This document shows, one piece after another, positions 17,566 to 26,632 of a stretch of DNA of 64,000 bases. The notes below the pieces were generated by a model. That model was not told the origin of the DNA and did not search any database. It saw only the letters and a program-made list of their open reading frames with translations. The translations under genes and the position numbers were made by a program. Origin of the DNA: Nocardia shimofusensis NBRC 100134 (GTDB lineage: Bacteria > Actinomycetota > Actinomycetes > Mycobacteriales > Mycobacteriaceae); the NCBI RefSeq assembly GCF_001613125.1, contig NZ_BDBT01000025.1:1-64000 (forward strand), written 5' to 3'. Numbering within the stretch: the first letter of the stretch is position 1; the number at the start of each line of letters is the position of its first letter.

Positions 17566-18713
17566 CCGGATCCACCCGGCCACCCCTGGACGGAGTCCGG
17601 ATCATCGAACTGGCGGGCATCGGTCCGGGCCCATTCGCCGGGATGATGCTGGCCGACCTGGGCGCGGAGGTTATCTGCGTCGACCGTCCCGGCGGTAATC
17701 CTTGGGCGGTGCAGGGACATTCGATCATGTTCCGCAGCCGGCGCCACCTCGCGGTCGACCTGAAGACCGCCGGCGGCGCCGCCGTGGTGCGTCGGCTCTG
17801 CGCCGACGCAGACGGGCTGATCGAGACATTCCGGCCGGGGGTGGCCGAGCGGCTCGGCGTCGGTCCCGAGGACTGTATGGCGGTCAACTCGGACCTGGTC
17901 TACGGTCGGATGACCGGCTGGGGACAGGACGGGCCGATGGCGTCCATGCCCGGGCACGACATCAACTACATCGCGTTGGCCGGAGCACTGCACGCGATCG
18001 GCCGCAAGGGTGAGCCGCCGGTCCCCCCGTTGAATCTGGTGGGCGATTTCGGCGGCGGCGGCATGCTGCTCGGTATGGGCATGCTGGCGGGGATTCTCGC
18101 CGCCCGCGCCGGTGGTGGTGGCCGGGTCGTGGACGCGGCCATGATCGACGGCGTTTCCGCACTCATGGCGATGTTCCACACCTACCGGGCAGAGGGGTTG
18201 TTCACCGAAGAACGCGGCACTCACCTGCTCGGCACAGGGGCCTTCTTCTACGACGTCTATCGCACCCGGGACGGGCAGTGGGTCAGCATCGGCGCCATCG
18301 AGGCACCGTTCTGGCAGGAGTTGTGCGACCTTCTCGAACTGCCGGACGACCTGCGCGACAACCAGTTCGACACCGCGAATTGGGACCGCTACCGTCGCGT
18401 CCTGGCCGAGCGCATCGCTCGCTACGACCGCGCGGAACTGGACACACTGTTCCTGGGCAGCAACACCTGCTACGCGCCGGTGTTGTCGCTGGCCGAGACA
18501 GTCGACCATCCGCACCATCGGGAACGCGGAACTTTCGTCGAGATCGACGGGGTCGTGCAGCCGGCCCCCGCACCCCGCTTCGACGGTGCCGCGCCCACGA
18601 CTCCGCGAGCCCGCCGGTCCCCCGGCGCGGACAGCCGTGCCGTGCTGGCCGATCTCGGCTACACCGACGACGAGGTCGCCGCACTCGTCGACAGCGGAGT
18701 CATCTCCGACTGA
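17562..18713 (+). CDS. Alpha-methylacyl-CoA racemase (CoA-transferase family III)
   Basis: 383 residues from a GTG overlapping the previous stop (GTGA). Conserved His132 (PGHDINY), Asp162 (VGDFGGGG) and Glu247 (GAIEAPF) are all offset by exactly six from the catalytic His126, Asp156 and Glu241 of M. tuberculosis MCR, which argues for racemase and not CoA transfer. It interconverts 2R and 2S methyl-branched acyl-CoAs so that beta-oxidation can proceed, implying a methyl-branched substrate. Convergent with the acyl-CoA dehydrogenase gene downstream. Confidence 0.9.
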   Translation: MTGSTRPPLDGVRIIELAGIGPGPFAGMMLADLGAEVICVDRPGGNPWAVQGHSIMFRSRRHLAVDLKTAGGAAVVRRLCADADGLIETFRPGVAERLGVGPEDCMAVNSDLVYGRMTGWGQDGPMASMPGHDINYIALAGALHAIGRKGEPPVPPLNLVGDFGGGGMLLGMGMLAGILAARAGGGGRVVDAAMIDGVSALMAMFHTYRAEGLFTEERGTHLLGTGAFFYDVYRTRDGQWVSIGAIEAPFWQELCDLLELPDDLRDNQFDTANWDRYRRVLAERIARYDRAELDTLFLGSNTCYAPVLSLAETVDHPHHRERGTFVEIDGVVQPAPAPRFDGAAPTTPRARRSPGADSRAVLADLGYTDDEVAALVDSGVISD

Positions 18714-18734
18714 GCCCGGGCCGGGCCGAACGCA

Positions 18735-18754
18735 CCGCGACAACGACGTCGCGG
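18735..18754. terminator. Hairpin between convergent operons
   Basis: CCGCGAC and GTCGCGG with a 6-base loop, inside a wider imperfect pairing of CGGGCCGA with TCGGCCCG. Sits in the 93-base gap between the convergent racemase and dehydrogenase genes and could act in both directions. Confidence 0.5.
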
Positions 18755-18806
18755 AATCCCCGCCGACAACGGAGTCGCGGGGCGCGCTCGGCCCGACCCA
18801 CGCGGT

Positions 18807-19946
18807 TCACAGGCCGAGCGAACGACCGACTATTTCCCGCATGATCTCGTTGGTCCCACCGTAGATCCGCTGGACGCGCGCGTCCCGCCACCGACGTGCG
18901 ACCTCGTACTCCTCCATGTAGCCGTATCCGCCGTGCAACTGCAGGCAGCTGTCCAGCGCCTCGAACTCCAGCTCGGTGGTCCAGAATTTCGCCCCGGCCG
19001 CCTCGGCGGCCGTCAGTTCTCCGCTGTTCTGCGCCTCGATACACCGGTCGACGTACACCCGCGCGATGCCGACTCGGGTCGACAGTTCGGCCAGCCGGAA
19101 CCGATTGGCCTGGAACGAGCCGATCGGCTGACCGAACGCCTTGCGTTCCTTGGCGTAGGCGATCGCGGTGTCCACCGCGTGCTCGGCGCTGGCGACAGCG
19201 ACCACGGCCATCGACAGCCGCTCCTGCGCGAGATTGCCCATCAGGTAGTGCAGGCCCCGGCCCGGCTCGCCGAGGACATCCTGGTCGGGGACGAGAACAT
19301 CGCGGAAGAACAACTCCGCGGTGTCCTGCGCGCGGCGCCCGATCTTGTCGAGTTTGCGGCCTCGCTCGAATCCCTCCCGGTCGCCCGGCACGACGAACAG
19401 GCCGAAGCCGCCGCCATCGGAGTCCAGGATGCGAGCGGCCACGATGATCAGGTCCGCCTGGATACCCCGGGTGACGAAGGTCTTGGCACCGTTGATCCGC
19501 CACCCTCCGGGCTCGCGAACCGCAGTGGTCTTGATCGCGCGCAGATCCGAGCCGGTCCCCGGCTCGGACATGGCGATCGCAATCGCGGTGTCCCCGGCGA
19601 CGATTCCGGGAACCCATCGCCGCTGCTGGTCCGTCGAGGCAATGTCGAGGAAGTACGGCAACACGATGTCGTTGGTCAGCGAGAAACCGTCTCCGACAGT
19701 CCCCGTGCGGACCACTTCTTCGTTCAGCACCGCGTTGAACCGGAAGTCCCGCAGACCGGTGCCACCGAATTCCTCGGCGGCGGCGAAGCCGACCAGCCCC
19801 TGCGCTGCGGCGGCTTTCCAGAATCCGCGGTCGACCTGGCCCGCGGCCTCCCACTCGGCGGTGCGCGGCACCGCGTTCTTCTCGAGGAAACTGCGGACAG
19901 CCGAGCGGAACTGCTCGTGTTCGGTGGCGAAGATCGTCCGGCGCAT
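18807..19946 (-). CDS. Acyl-CoA dehydrogenase (FadE18-like by context)
   Basis: 379 residues, complete ACAD fold. FAD-binding AMSEPGTGSD (125-134) and RKAFGQPIGSFQ are present. The C-terminal motif reads RIYGGTNEIM, with Gly where medium-chain enzymes have the catalytic Glu; the likely base is Glu242 in the AQERLS segment, as in the long-chain and isovaleryl branch. Second gene of a two-ACAD operon, one base after the first; the pair resembles fadE17-fadE18 beside M. tuberculosis echA13. A heteromeric enzyme is possible. Confidence 0.9.
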   Translation of the reverse strand: MRRTIFATEHEQFRSAVRSFLEKNAVPRTAEWEAAGQVDRGFWKAAAAQGLVGFAAAEEFGGTGLRDFRFNAVLNEEVVRTGTVGDGFSLTNDIVLPYFLDIASTDQQRRWVPGIVAGDTAIAIAMSEPGTGSDLRAIKTTAVREPGGWRINGAKTFVTRGIQADLIIVAARILDSDGGGFGLFVVPGDREGFERGRKLDKIGRRAQDTAELFFRDVLVPDQDVLGEPGRGLHYLMGNLAQERLSMAVVAVASAEHAVDTAIAYAKERKAFGQPIGSFQANRFRLAELSTRVGIARVYVDRCIEAQNSGELTAAEAAGAKFWTTELEFEALDSCLQLHGGYGYMEEYEVARRWRDARVQRIYGGTNEIMREIVGRSLGL

Positions 19947-19947
19947 C

Positions 19948-21117
19948 TCAGATCCCCATCGCTTTCCCGATGATTTCCTTCATGATCTCGCTGGTGCCGC
20001 CGTAGATCCGCTGAACCCGGGCGTCGGCGTAGGCCCGCGCGATCGGATACTCGGCCATGTAGCCGTAGCCACCGAACAGCTGAAGGCAGGCGTCGACCAC
20101 ACGGCCCTGCGTTTCCGTCGCCGCGAACTTCGCCATCGCCGCCCGATCGGGGGTGAGTTCGCCCTCGACATGCTCGCGCAGACAGTCGAGGACGAAGGAG
20201 CGCAGCACCTCGGTACGGGTGTGCGCCTCGGCCAGCGTGAACCGGGTGTTCTGGAAATCGGCCAGCGGCTTGCCGAAGACAGTGCGCTCGCGCACGTACT
20301 CGGTCGCGTACTCGATGGCGCGCGCGGCAGCGGCCGTGCTGGCCACGGCGATGGTCAGGCGCTCCTGCGGCAGATTCGACACCAGCGCACCGAAACCCCC
20401 GCCCGGCTCGCCCAGCAGGTTGGCGGCCGGCACCCGCGCGTTGTCGAAGAAGAGCTCGGCGGTGTCCTGGGCGTGCATCCCGATCTTGTCCAGATTACGG
20501 CCGCGGCTGAATCCGGGGGTGTCGCGTTCCACCACGATCAGTGACAGCCCGCCGTGCCTACCGGCGTCCTTGTCGGTGCGAGCGGCGACGATCACGAGGT
20601 CGGCGTTGATGCCGTTCGAGATGAAGGTCTTGGCTCCGTTGACGACGAAGTGATCGCCGTCGCGCACCGCGGTGGTCTCGATACCGGCAAGGTCCGAGCC
20701 GGTGCCGGGCTCGGTCATGGCGATCGCGGCGATGAGCTCGCCGCTGGCGAGGCCGGGCAACCAGCGCTTGCGCTGATCGGCGTCGGCGTAGTGGAGGAAG
20801 TACGGCACGCAGATGTCGTTGTGCAGGTTGACGCCGAAAGACATGACCCCCGCGCGCGACACTTCCTCGGCGATCACCGCGTTGAAGCGGAAATCGTCGA
20901 CGCCACCGCCGCCGAACTCCTCATCGATCGCCATGCCGAGAAAGCCGTGGCTGCCCGCTTCGAGGAACACCTCACGGGGAATGATTCCGCCTCTTTCCCA
21001 CTGCGGATAGTCCGGTACCACCCGGGTTTCCAGAAAAGTGCGGAAGCTCGCCCGGAACGCCTCGTGCTCGGCCTCGTAGATCACCCCGGCGCGGGGTCGC
21101 TGCTCAATTGTCGTCAT
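19948..21117 (-). CDS. Acyl-CoA dehydrogenase (FadE17-like by context)
   Basis: 389 residues starting at MTTIEQRPRA (ATG 21117); the longer frame to 21192 would begin upstream of the promoter. AMTEPGTGSD (133-142), RTVFGKPLADFQ and RIYGGTSEIM are present; probable catalytic base Glu252 in LPQERLT. About as long as its partner and clearly related to it. It would introduce the C2-C3 double bond into acyl-CoA. The ATG lies seven bases after the -10 hexamer, so the message should be leaderless. Confidence 0.92.
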   Translation of the reverse strand: MTTIEQRPRAGVIYEAEHEAFRASFRTFLETRVVPDYPQWERGGIIPREVFLEAGSHGFLGMAIDEEFGGGGVDDFRFNAVIAEEVSRAGVMSFGVNLHNDICVPYFLHYADADQRKRWLPGLASGELIAAIAMTEPGTGSDLAGIETTAVRDGDHFVVNGAKTFISNGINADLVIVAARTDKDAGRHGGLSLIVVERDTPGFSRGRNLDKIGMHAQDTAELFFDNARVPAANLLGEPGGGFGALVSNLPQERLTIAVASTAAAARAIEYATEYVRERTVFGKPLADFQNTRFTLAEAHTRTEVLRSFVLDCLREHVEGELTPDRAAMAKFAATETQGRVVDACLQLFGGYGYMAEYPIARAYADARVQRIYGGTSEIMKEIIGKAMGI

Positions 21118-21124
21118 GTCGCCG

Positions 21125-21154
21125 ACAATACATGTCATCCATACATAGTGTATG
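21125..21154 (-). promoter_or_regulatory. Regulon promoter P5 (acyl-CoA dehydrogenase pair)
   Basis: On the minus strand CATACA (21149-21154), 18 bases, TATTGT (21125-21130), then 7 bases to ATG. Box 1 ATACACTATGTAT (21141-21153) is a perfect inverted repeat with a 3-base centre; the abutting second box GGATGACATGTAT (21128-21140) keeps only its right arm. Confidence 0.78.
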
Positions 21155-21205
21155 CACCGCCGCGACGTCAGCGCCGAGCCATCCCCTGTCACCGCCTTTC
21201 AGTGA

Positions 21206-21235
21206 TTGACACCACGTCTGAACAAATTGTATGGT
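21206..21235 (+). promoter_or_regulatory. Regulon promoter P6 (Baeyer-Villiger monooxygenase operon)
   Basis: TTGACA (21206-21211), 18 bases, TATGGT (21230-21235), then 6 bases to ATG. Box 1 TGACACCACGTCT (21207-21219) abuts box 2 GAACAAATTGTAT (21220-21232). The 18 bases up to the end of box 1 (TGATTGACACCACGTCT) are identical at P8, 7 kb away. Confidence 0.85.
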
Positions 21236-21241
21236 CGCGCT

Positions 21242-23248
21242 ATGTCGCAGTCGCTTCCCCCTTCCAGCCCTCCGAACTGGGGGGCACAACCGGCCGGCAG
21301 CTTCCGGCCTTCGGCCGAATTCACCGACGACGAGCTCGCCACCGCGCTCACCGGCGCCAACCTGCCCGGGCTCCTGGGGTCGCTCGCTCTGCTGACCGGC
21401 GATGACCGCTGGATCGAAACGCCCTACCTGCCGACCGCCCCACGGGACCTCGGCGACCACGACTCCGGCGGTTTCGATGAGCCGATGCAACAGCGCATCC
21501 GGCAGGAGGCCGCCGCCGTCCTGCGCGCCTGGCGAGACGGAACCGGAACATTTCCGGACACGCCGCCGACGCCCGAGCGGCTGACCCGGGTGCTGTCGGT
21601 GATGCTCGCCGATTCGATCCCCACCGACTACGGCACGCTCCTCGGTGAGGAGATGGGCATCTTCCCCCGGTACAGCGAACCCCAGGCGCCGGTCGATCCC
21701 GATTTCCGGGTACTGATCATCGGAGCGGGAGTCTCCGGTCTCGCGATGGCAGTGCGACTGGGGCAGGCAGGCATCGACTACCTCGTTGTGGACAAGAACG
21801 ACGAGGTGGGCGGCACCTGGCACGAGAACGTCTACCCCGGCTGTGGCGTGGATACCCCGAGTCACCTCTACGCGCTGTCGTTCGACCCGAAGCCCGACTG
21901 GTCGACCTATTTCGCCGCGCAGGAGGAGCTGGCGCGCTACTGGCGCGCTCTGGCCGACCGCCACGGCGTCCGCGAGCACATCCGCTTCGGCACCCGGGTT
22001 CACACCGCCGCCTACGACGAAGCCGCCTCCCAGTGGAATGTCACGGTGGAGCCCGCCGACGGCTCAGGCGCCGCCGAGACGCTCACCGCCGATATCGTGA
22101 TCAGCGCGGTCGGCCTGCTGAACCAGCCGAGCGTGCCGAATCTGCCCGGACTCGACGACTTCAGCGGACCGGCGGTGCACACCGCGCAGTGGGATCCCGA
22201 ACTCGATCTGACCGGTAAGCGGGTCGCGGTTGTCGGCACCGGCGCCAGCGCCATGCAGGTCGTGCCCGCCGCCGCCGAAATCGCCGCACACGTCACGATT
22301 TTCCAGCGCACCGCGCAGTGGGCCACCCCGCACCCGAACAAGGGCCGTGCGGTGACCGACTCCTTCCGATTCCTCTGCGAGCACGTTCCGTTCTATCTCG
22401 CCTGGTATCGAGCCCGGCTGTTCTGGCGCATGGGTGACAAGGTATGGGGCCTGCTGCAAGTCGACCCGGAGTATCCGAACCTCGGCCGGGCGGTCAACAA
22501 GAGCAACGACCGGTTGCGCGCCGCGCTCACCGCCTACATCGAGCGCGAACTCGACGGCCGACCAGATCTGATCGCCAAGAGCGTGCCGGACTACCCGCCC
22601 TACGGCAAGCGGATGCTCATCGACGGCGGGTGGTTCCGCACCCTGCGCCGCGACAATGTCGAACTGGTGACCGAACCGATCCACACCGTCACCGCCAACG
22701 GAGTGCGCACCGCGGACGGCCACCACCACGAAGCCGACATCATCGTTCTGGCAACAGGATTCAACGCGGTCGACGTCCTCGGTTCATTTCGTGTCCAAGG
22801 CCGGGAGGGACGAACCCTACGGGAGGTCTGGGGCGAGGGCGACGGCCGGGCACACCTGGGCATCACCGTTCCCGGCTTCCCGAACTTCTTCTGCCTGTAC
22901 GGGCCGAACACCAACACCGGCCACGGCGGCACTGTCATCGCCGGCACCGAGATGCAGGTGCAGTACGTCACCGCGGCGATCGCCGCGCTGATCGACAACG
23001 GCTGGGCCGCGATGGAAGTCCGCCAGGACGTCCACGACGCCTACAACCGTGAACTGGACGAGGCGCTGGCTACCACGGTCTGGGATTTCGGCGGAACCAC
23101 CACCTACTACCGCAACAACCGCGGACGCATCGTCACCAACAGCCCATGGCGCTACGTCGACTACTGGAAACGGGTCCACGTCCCTCGGCTGGAGGACTTC
23201 GAGATCACCCGCCGCGACGCGTCCGTCGCGGTCACTCCCACCCGATGA
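21242..23248 (+). CDS. Baeyer-Villiger monooxygenase, HAPMO-like with N-terminal extension
   Basis: 668 residues from the ATG at 21242. An N-terminal extension of about 150 residues precedes the FAD Rossmann motif IGAGVSGLAM (160-169). The BVMO fingerprint FSGPAVHTAQW (307-317) and the NADPH motif VGTGASAMQV (331-340) follow, and the conserved active-site Arg lies in YGKRMLID. 4-hydroxyacetophenone monooxygenases have the same extension and length. It inserts oxygen next to a ketone to give an ester or lactone. Leaderless start, in operon with the acyl-CoA synthetase 12 bases downstream. Flavin-type N-hydroxylase is ruled out by the fingerprint. Confidence 0.93.
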   Translation: MSQSLPPSSPPNWGAQPAGSFRPSAEFTDDELATALTGANLPGLLGSLALLTGDDRWIETPYLPTAPRDLGDHDSGGFDEPMQQRIRQEAAAVLRAWRDGTGTFPDTPPTPERLTRVLSVMLADSIPTDYGTLLGEEMGIFPRYSEPQAPVDPDFRVLIIGAGVSGLAMAVRLGQAGIDYLVVDKNDEVGGTWHENVYPGCGVDTPSHLYALSFDPKPDWSTYFAAQEELARYWRALADRHGVREHIRFGTRVHTAAYDEAASQWNVTVEPADGSGAAETLTADIVISAVGLLNQPSVPNLPGLDDFSGPAVHTAQWDPELDLTGKRVAVVGTGASAMQVVPAAAEIAAHVTIFQRTAQWATPHPNKGRAVTDSFRFLCEHVPFYLAWYRARLFWRMGDKVWGLLQVDPEYPNLGRAVNKSNDRLRAALTAYIERELDGRPDLIAKSVPDYPPYGKRMLIDGGWFRTLRRDNVELVTEPIHTVTANGVRTADGHHHEADIIVLATGFNAVDVLGSFRVQGREGRTLREVWGEGDGRAHLGITVPGFPNFFCLYGPNTNTGHGGTVIAGTEMQVQYVTAAIAALIDNGWAAMEVRQDVHDAYNRELDEALATTVWDFGGTTTYYRNNRGRIVTNSPWRYVDYWKRVHVPRLEDFEITRRDASVAVTPTR

Positions 23249-23260
23249 TGTGAGGAAGTC

Positions 23261-25099
23261 ATGTCCGAACTGGTAGAGACCGCCGCCCCCGGCGCGGCGC
23301 CCGGCATCTCCGCCGCCACCCTGCCGCAGGCTTTCCAGGCCACCGTGTCCGAGCGCGGCGAGCGCGACGCGCTCGTCGTCCACGGCGAGAAACGATCGAT
23401 GAGCTGGCACGACTACGCCGTGGCGGTCGAGGAAGTGGCCACCGGCCTGGCCGCGCTCGGCATCGGACGCGGCGACACCGTGGCGATCATGTTGTCCAAC
23501 AGCCCGGAATTTCACATCGTCGACATGGCGGCGCTGCACCTGGGGGCCACCCCCTTCTCCATCTACCTCACCTCCTCCCCCGAACAGATCGCCTACCTGT
23601 TCGACAACGCCGACAACACCGTCGTGGTCGCCGAAGAGCGCTTCCTCGACGTCATCGCCGCCACCCACGCACCGCTGCTGAAGCATGTGGTGGTCAGCGA
23701 CGGTGATCGCTCGGGAACCGTGGGGAATGCCGAAGTGCTGTCGCTGACGGAATTGCGAAGGCGGCGGCTCACCGGCTTCGACTTCGCACGGACCTGGCAG
23801 GCCGTGCAGCCTTCCGACATCGCCACACTGATCTACACCTCGGGCACCACCGGCGCACCCAAAGGCGTAGAGCTCACGCACGAGAATCTGATGTTCGTGA
23901 TGCACTCGTGCAACATACGATTCCCCTTCGGCGCAGAGGGCGCGGCGATCTCCTATCTGCCGACCGCCCACGCCGCGGACCGCGTCTTCTCCCATTACCT
24001 GGCCACCGTCACCGGCTGGCCGATCACCACCGTTCGCGATGCCGCTACGGTCTTCGCCGCGGTCGCCGAGGCACGGCCCTCCTGGTTCCTCGGGGTCCCG
24101 CGGATCTGGGAGAAACTGCGCGGAGCCCTGCTCACCAGATTCAATACCCTTCCCGACGAGCAGCGCGTCGCGACCATCGGCGCGGTGAGCGCCGCCATCG
24201 ACCTGGTGCGTCTCGAGCAGGAACGCGCCGATGTCCCCCCTGATCTCCGCGCGCAGGTGGCGGCCGCCGAGGAGCGGGTCTTCCAGCCGCTCCGCAAGCA
24301 ACTGGGATTCGATCGGGTCGCCCTGCTCATGACCGGCGCCGCCCCCATCGCGCCTGCGGTACACGAATTCTTCCTCGCCATCGGGCTACCCCTGCAGGAG
24401 GGATTCGGTATGTCCGAGACCGGTGCGCTGGGATTCACCAACCTCACCACCGATATCCGGATCGGCAAAGTCGGCTTGGCCCAGCCCGGAACCGAGGCCA
24501 TGCTCGCCGACGACGGAGAATTGCTGTTGCGTGGGCCGCACATCATGCGTGGCTACCGCAAGGACCCGGTACGCACCGCCGAGGCGATCGACCCGCAGGG
24601 CTGGCTGCACACCGGCGACATCGCGGTCATCGACGAGCACGGCTGGGTCGGCATCGTCGACCGCAAGAAGGAACTGATCATCAACGCGGCCGGCAAGAAC
24701 ATGTCCCCGGTCAATATCGAAAGCGCGCTCAAGAACGCCTCACCGTTGATCGGACAGGTGTGCGTGATCGGCGACCGACGCCCGTTCAACGTCGCGCTCA
24801 TCGTGCTCGACGCCGACTCCGCACGGATCTTCGCCGAAGAGCAGGCCATCACCGACACCTCCCTGCCCGCCCTGGTGGCCGACCCGCGGGTGCGGTCCGC
24901 AGTGGATGTGGCAGTGGAGCAGGCGAACTCGCGACTGTCCCGCGTCGAGCAGATCAAGGCATACCGTCTTCTGGACACCGAGTGGCTGCCCGATTCGGAA
25001 GAGCTCACCCCGACCATGAAGCTGCGGCGCCGTGGCGTCGCGAGCAAGTACGCCGACCTGATCGAGGACATCTATCGGACCGCCGCGCGTCCGGCGTGA
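23261..25099 (+). CDS. Long-chain acyl-CoA synthetase (AMP-forming)
   Basis: 612 residues. AMP-binding loop YTSGTTGAPKG (192-202), the A5 region GFGMSETGALGF, the A7 motif LHTGD and the A8 hinge DRKKELIINAAGKN are all present, with the catalytic Lys near the C-terminus (TPTMKLRR). The FadD15-like long-chain branch has this length. It activates a free carboxylate to its CoA ester, feeding the beta-oxidation genes around it. RBS GAGGAAG precedes the start; a strong hairpin follows the gene. Confidence 0.92.
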   Translation: MSELVETAAPGAAPGISAATLPQAFQATVSERGERDALVVHGEKRSMSWHDYAVAVEEVATGLAALGIGRGDTVAIMLSNSPEFHIVDMAALHLGATPFSIYLTSSPEQIAYLFDNADNTVVVAEERFLDVIAATHAPLLKHVVVSDGDRSGTVGNAEVLSLTELRRRRLTGFDFARTWQAVQPSDIATLIYTSGTTGAPKGVELTHENLMFVMHSCNIRFPFGAEGAAISYLPTAHAADRVFSHYLATVTGWPITTVRDAATVFAAVAEARPSWFLGVPRIWEKLRGALLTRFNTLPDEQRVATIGAVSAAIDLVRLEQERADVPPDLRAQVAAAEERVFQPLRKQLGFDRVALLMTGAAPIAPAVHEFFLAIGLPLQEGFGMSETGALGFTNLTTDIRIGKVGLAQPGTEAMLADDGELLLRGPHIMRGYRKDPVRTAEAIDPQGWLHTGDIAVIDEHGWVGIVDRKKELIINAAGKNMSPVNIESALKNASPLIGQVCVIGDRRPFNVALIVLDADSARIFAEEQAITDTSLPALVADPRVRSAVDVAVEQANSRLSRVEQIKAYRLLDTEWLPDSEELTPTMKLRRRGVASKYADLIEDIYRTAARPA

Positions 25100-25115
25100 G
25101 CAAACCCTCCGAACT

Positions 25116-25155
25116 CCGGGCGGGTGAGGAATCGCTCGTCGACTCACCCGCCCGG
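25116..25155 (+). terminator. Hairpin after the acyl-CoA synthetase gene
   Basis: CCGGGCGGGTGAG and its exact complement with a 14-base loop, 17 bases past the stop codon and 42 bases before the next promoter. No T-tract. Confidence 0.65.
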
Positions 25156-25196
25156 CCACGACACAGCGACCTCCGCAACAGGACAGACATGCCAAC

Positions 25197-25226
25197 CGGT
25201 CATCGTGTCCAGACATCATCTAAAGT
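25197..25226 (+). promoter_or_regulatory. Regulon promoter P7 (tandem-TetR regulator, weak boxes)
   Basis: CGGTCA (25197-25202), 18 bases, TAAAGT (25221-25226), then 6 bases to the GTG. Degenerate boxes at the expected places: GGTCATCGTGTCC (25198-25210) and AGACATCATCTAA (25211-25223). Suggests weak autoregulation. Confidence 0.5.
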
Positions 25227-25232
25227 GGTCGG

Positions 25233-26534
25233 GTGGACATGGAATCGCTAGCGCGTCAACGGCCCCGACCCCATGACGGCGGGGCCGCGGCCGAGCTCGC
25301 GGTTTTCGCGGCAACCGAAGAACTGCTGCAGACAACCTCCTTGCACGATCTGACCGTGGCCCAAATCATCAAGCAAGCCGGGCTCTCCAGGGCGAACTTC
25401 TACCACTATTTCGGCTCCAAATTCGACGTCGCAGTGGCGATGGTGTCTCGCCTGCTCGCCGATACCTACACCGCCGAAGGCCCCTGGAACTCCGAACTCG
25501 GGCGTTCCCGGCAACGTGCGCTCGACGACAACCTCGAACGCACGATAGGGATGTGGTCCGCTCACGGCCCGCTGATCTGCGCGGTAGTCGAGAACATGCA
25601 CAGCAATCCCGCACTCGGCGCGGCGTGGAATGTCATGCTGCAACGCTTCGTATCCGCCATCGCCGAACAGATCGAACACGAGCGGGCAGCAGAGCGCGCT
25701 CCGGCCGGAGCCCCCGCCGAACTGGTCGCCACCGTCTTGGTGTGCGGCTACGAACGAAGCTTCTACATCGGCCAACGCGGTCTCGACCCACGGATACCCG
25801 ATCCCGGCGCAACTGTCGCCGCGATCACCGAACTGACCCTCGCCGGGATCTTCGGTGCCAAACGTCGGACCAAGCGAGCACGGAAGCGCAAAAATGCCTC
25901 CGTCAGCCCGATCGCCGCACCTACGCGCGCAGAGCCACTCGTGTCGGCACCGGGCGGAGACGCCGATACCCGGGCAGCCATTCTGCGAGCGACCAGCGAG
26001 TTGCTCGGCGAGATGACTCTGGACCAGTTGAGTGTCGCCAAGATCCTCGACCGCTCGAAGCTCTCGCGGGCGACATTCTATTTCTACTTCGGCAGCAAGG
26101 ACGAGGCCTTCATCGACCTCTTCCAGTCCGTGGCAGACCGGATCATGCAAGGTTTCGCCGATATCGCCGACACCGACCGCGCCGACCCCGACAGCATCCG
26201 GGGGGTCATCCACACCTGGCTCGAACTCGATCCAAGCGACCTCGGAGTTCTGCGTAACGCCGTTCACGAATGGCCGCGGCGGCCCGAATTGCGTCAGCGA
26301 TATCTGGACACCGTGGCAACGATGACGACGACCCTCGAACGCGTCATCAACAATGACCGCGCGGCCGGCCTCGCCGTCGACGGGCCACCTGCAGCGGAGT
26401 TCGCCGCAGTACTGCTGTGGACCATCGAACGCAGTATCGCAGGTTCGCTGGCCGGGGAAAAACACCTTCAGGACATCGACGCGGTCGCGGCCTTCTTGGG
26501 CGACCTGCTGGTGACGGCGGTCTATGGGGTCTGA
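25233..26534 (+). CDS. Tandem TetR-family regulator (Mce3R-like)
   Basis: 433 residues with two complete TetR modules in one chain. First helix-turn-helix: TVAQIIKQAGLSRANFYHYF (41-60). Second: LSVAKILDRSKLSRATFYFY (266-285). A basic linker KRRTKRARKRK (210-220) joins them. Double-TetR chains are rare; Mce3R of M. tuberculosis, which represses mce3 and the fadE17-fadE18-echA13 region, has this architecture. Here the gene sits amid the same gene types and weak copies of the regional operator overlap its promoter. GTG at 25233 is leaderless; an ATG lies two codons on. The effector is unknown, perhaps a pathway CoA ester. Confidence 0.88.
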   Translation: MDMESLARQRPRPHDGGAAAELAVFAATEELLQTTSLHDLTVAQIIKQAGLSRANFYHYFGSKFDVAVAMVSRLLADTYTAEGPWNSELGRSRQRALDDNLERTIGMWSAHGPLICAVVENMHSNPALGAAWNVMLQRFVSAIAEQIEHERAAERAPAGAPAELVATVLVCGYERSFYIGQRGLDPRIPDPGATVAAITELTLAGIFGAKRRTKRARKRKNASVSPIAAPTRAEPLVSAPGGDADTRAAILRATSELLGEMTLDQLSVAKILDRSKLSRATFYFYFGSKDEAFIDLFQSVADRIMQGFADIADTDRADPDSIRGVIHTWLELDPSDLGVLRNAVHEWPRRPELRQRYLDTVATMTTTLERVINNDRAAGLAVDGPPAAEFAAVLLWTIERSIAGSLAGEKHLQDIDAVAAFLGDLLVTAVYGV

Positions 26535-26632
26535 TCTGCGCCTGCCGCCGTTCGTCGCGGTACGTGCTACGAGCTCTGGTCTCACCCGCTTTCCTACCTG
26601 AACAGCCAGGCATTCCGAGTGCCTGATCGGAC

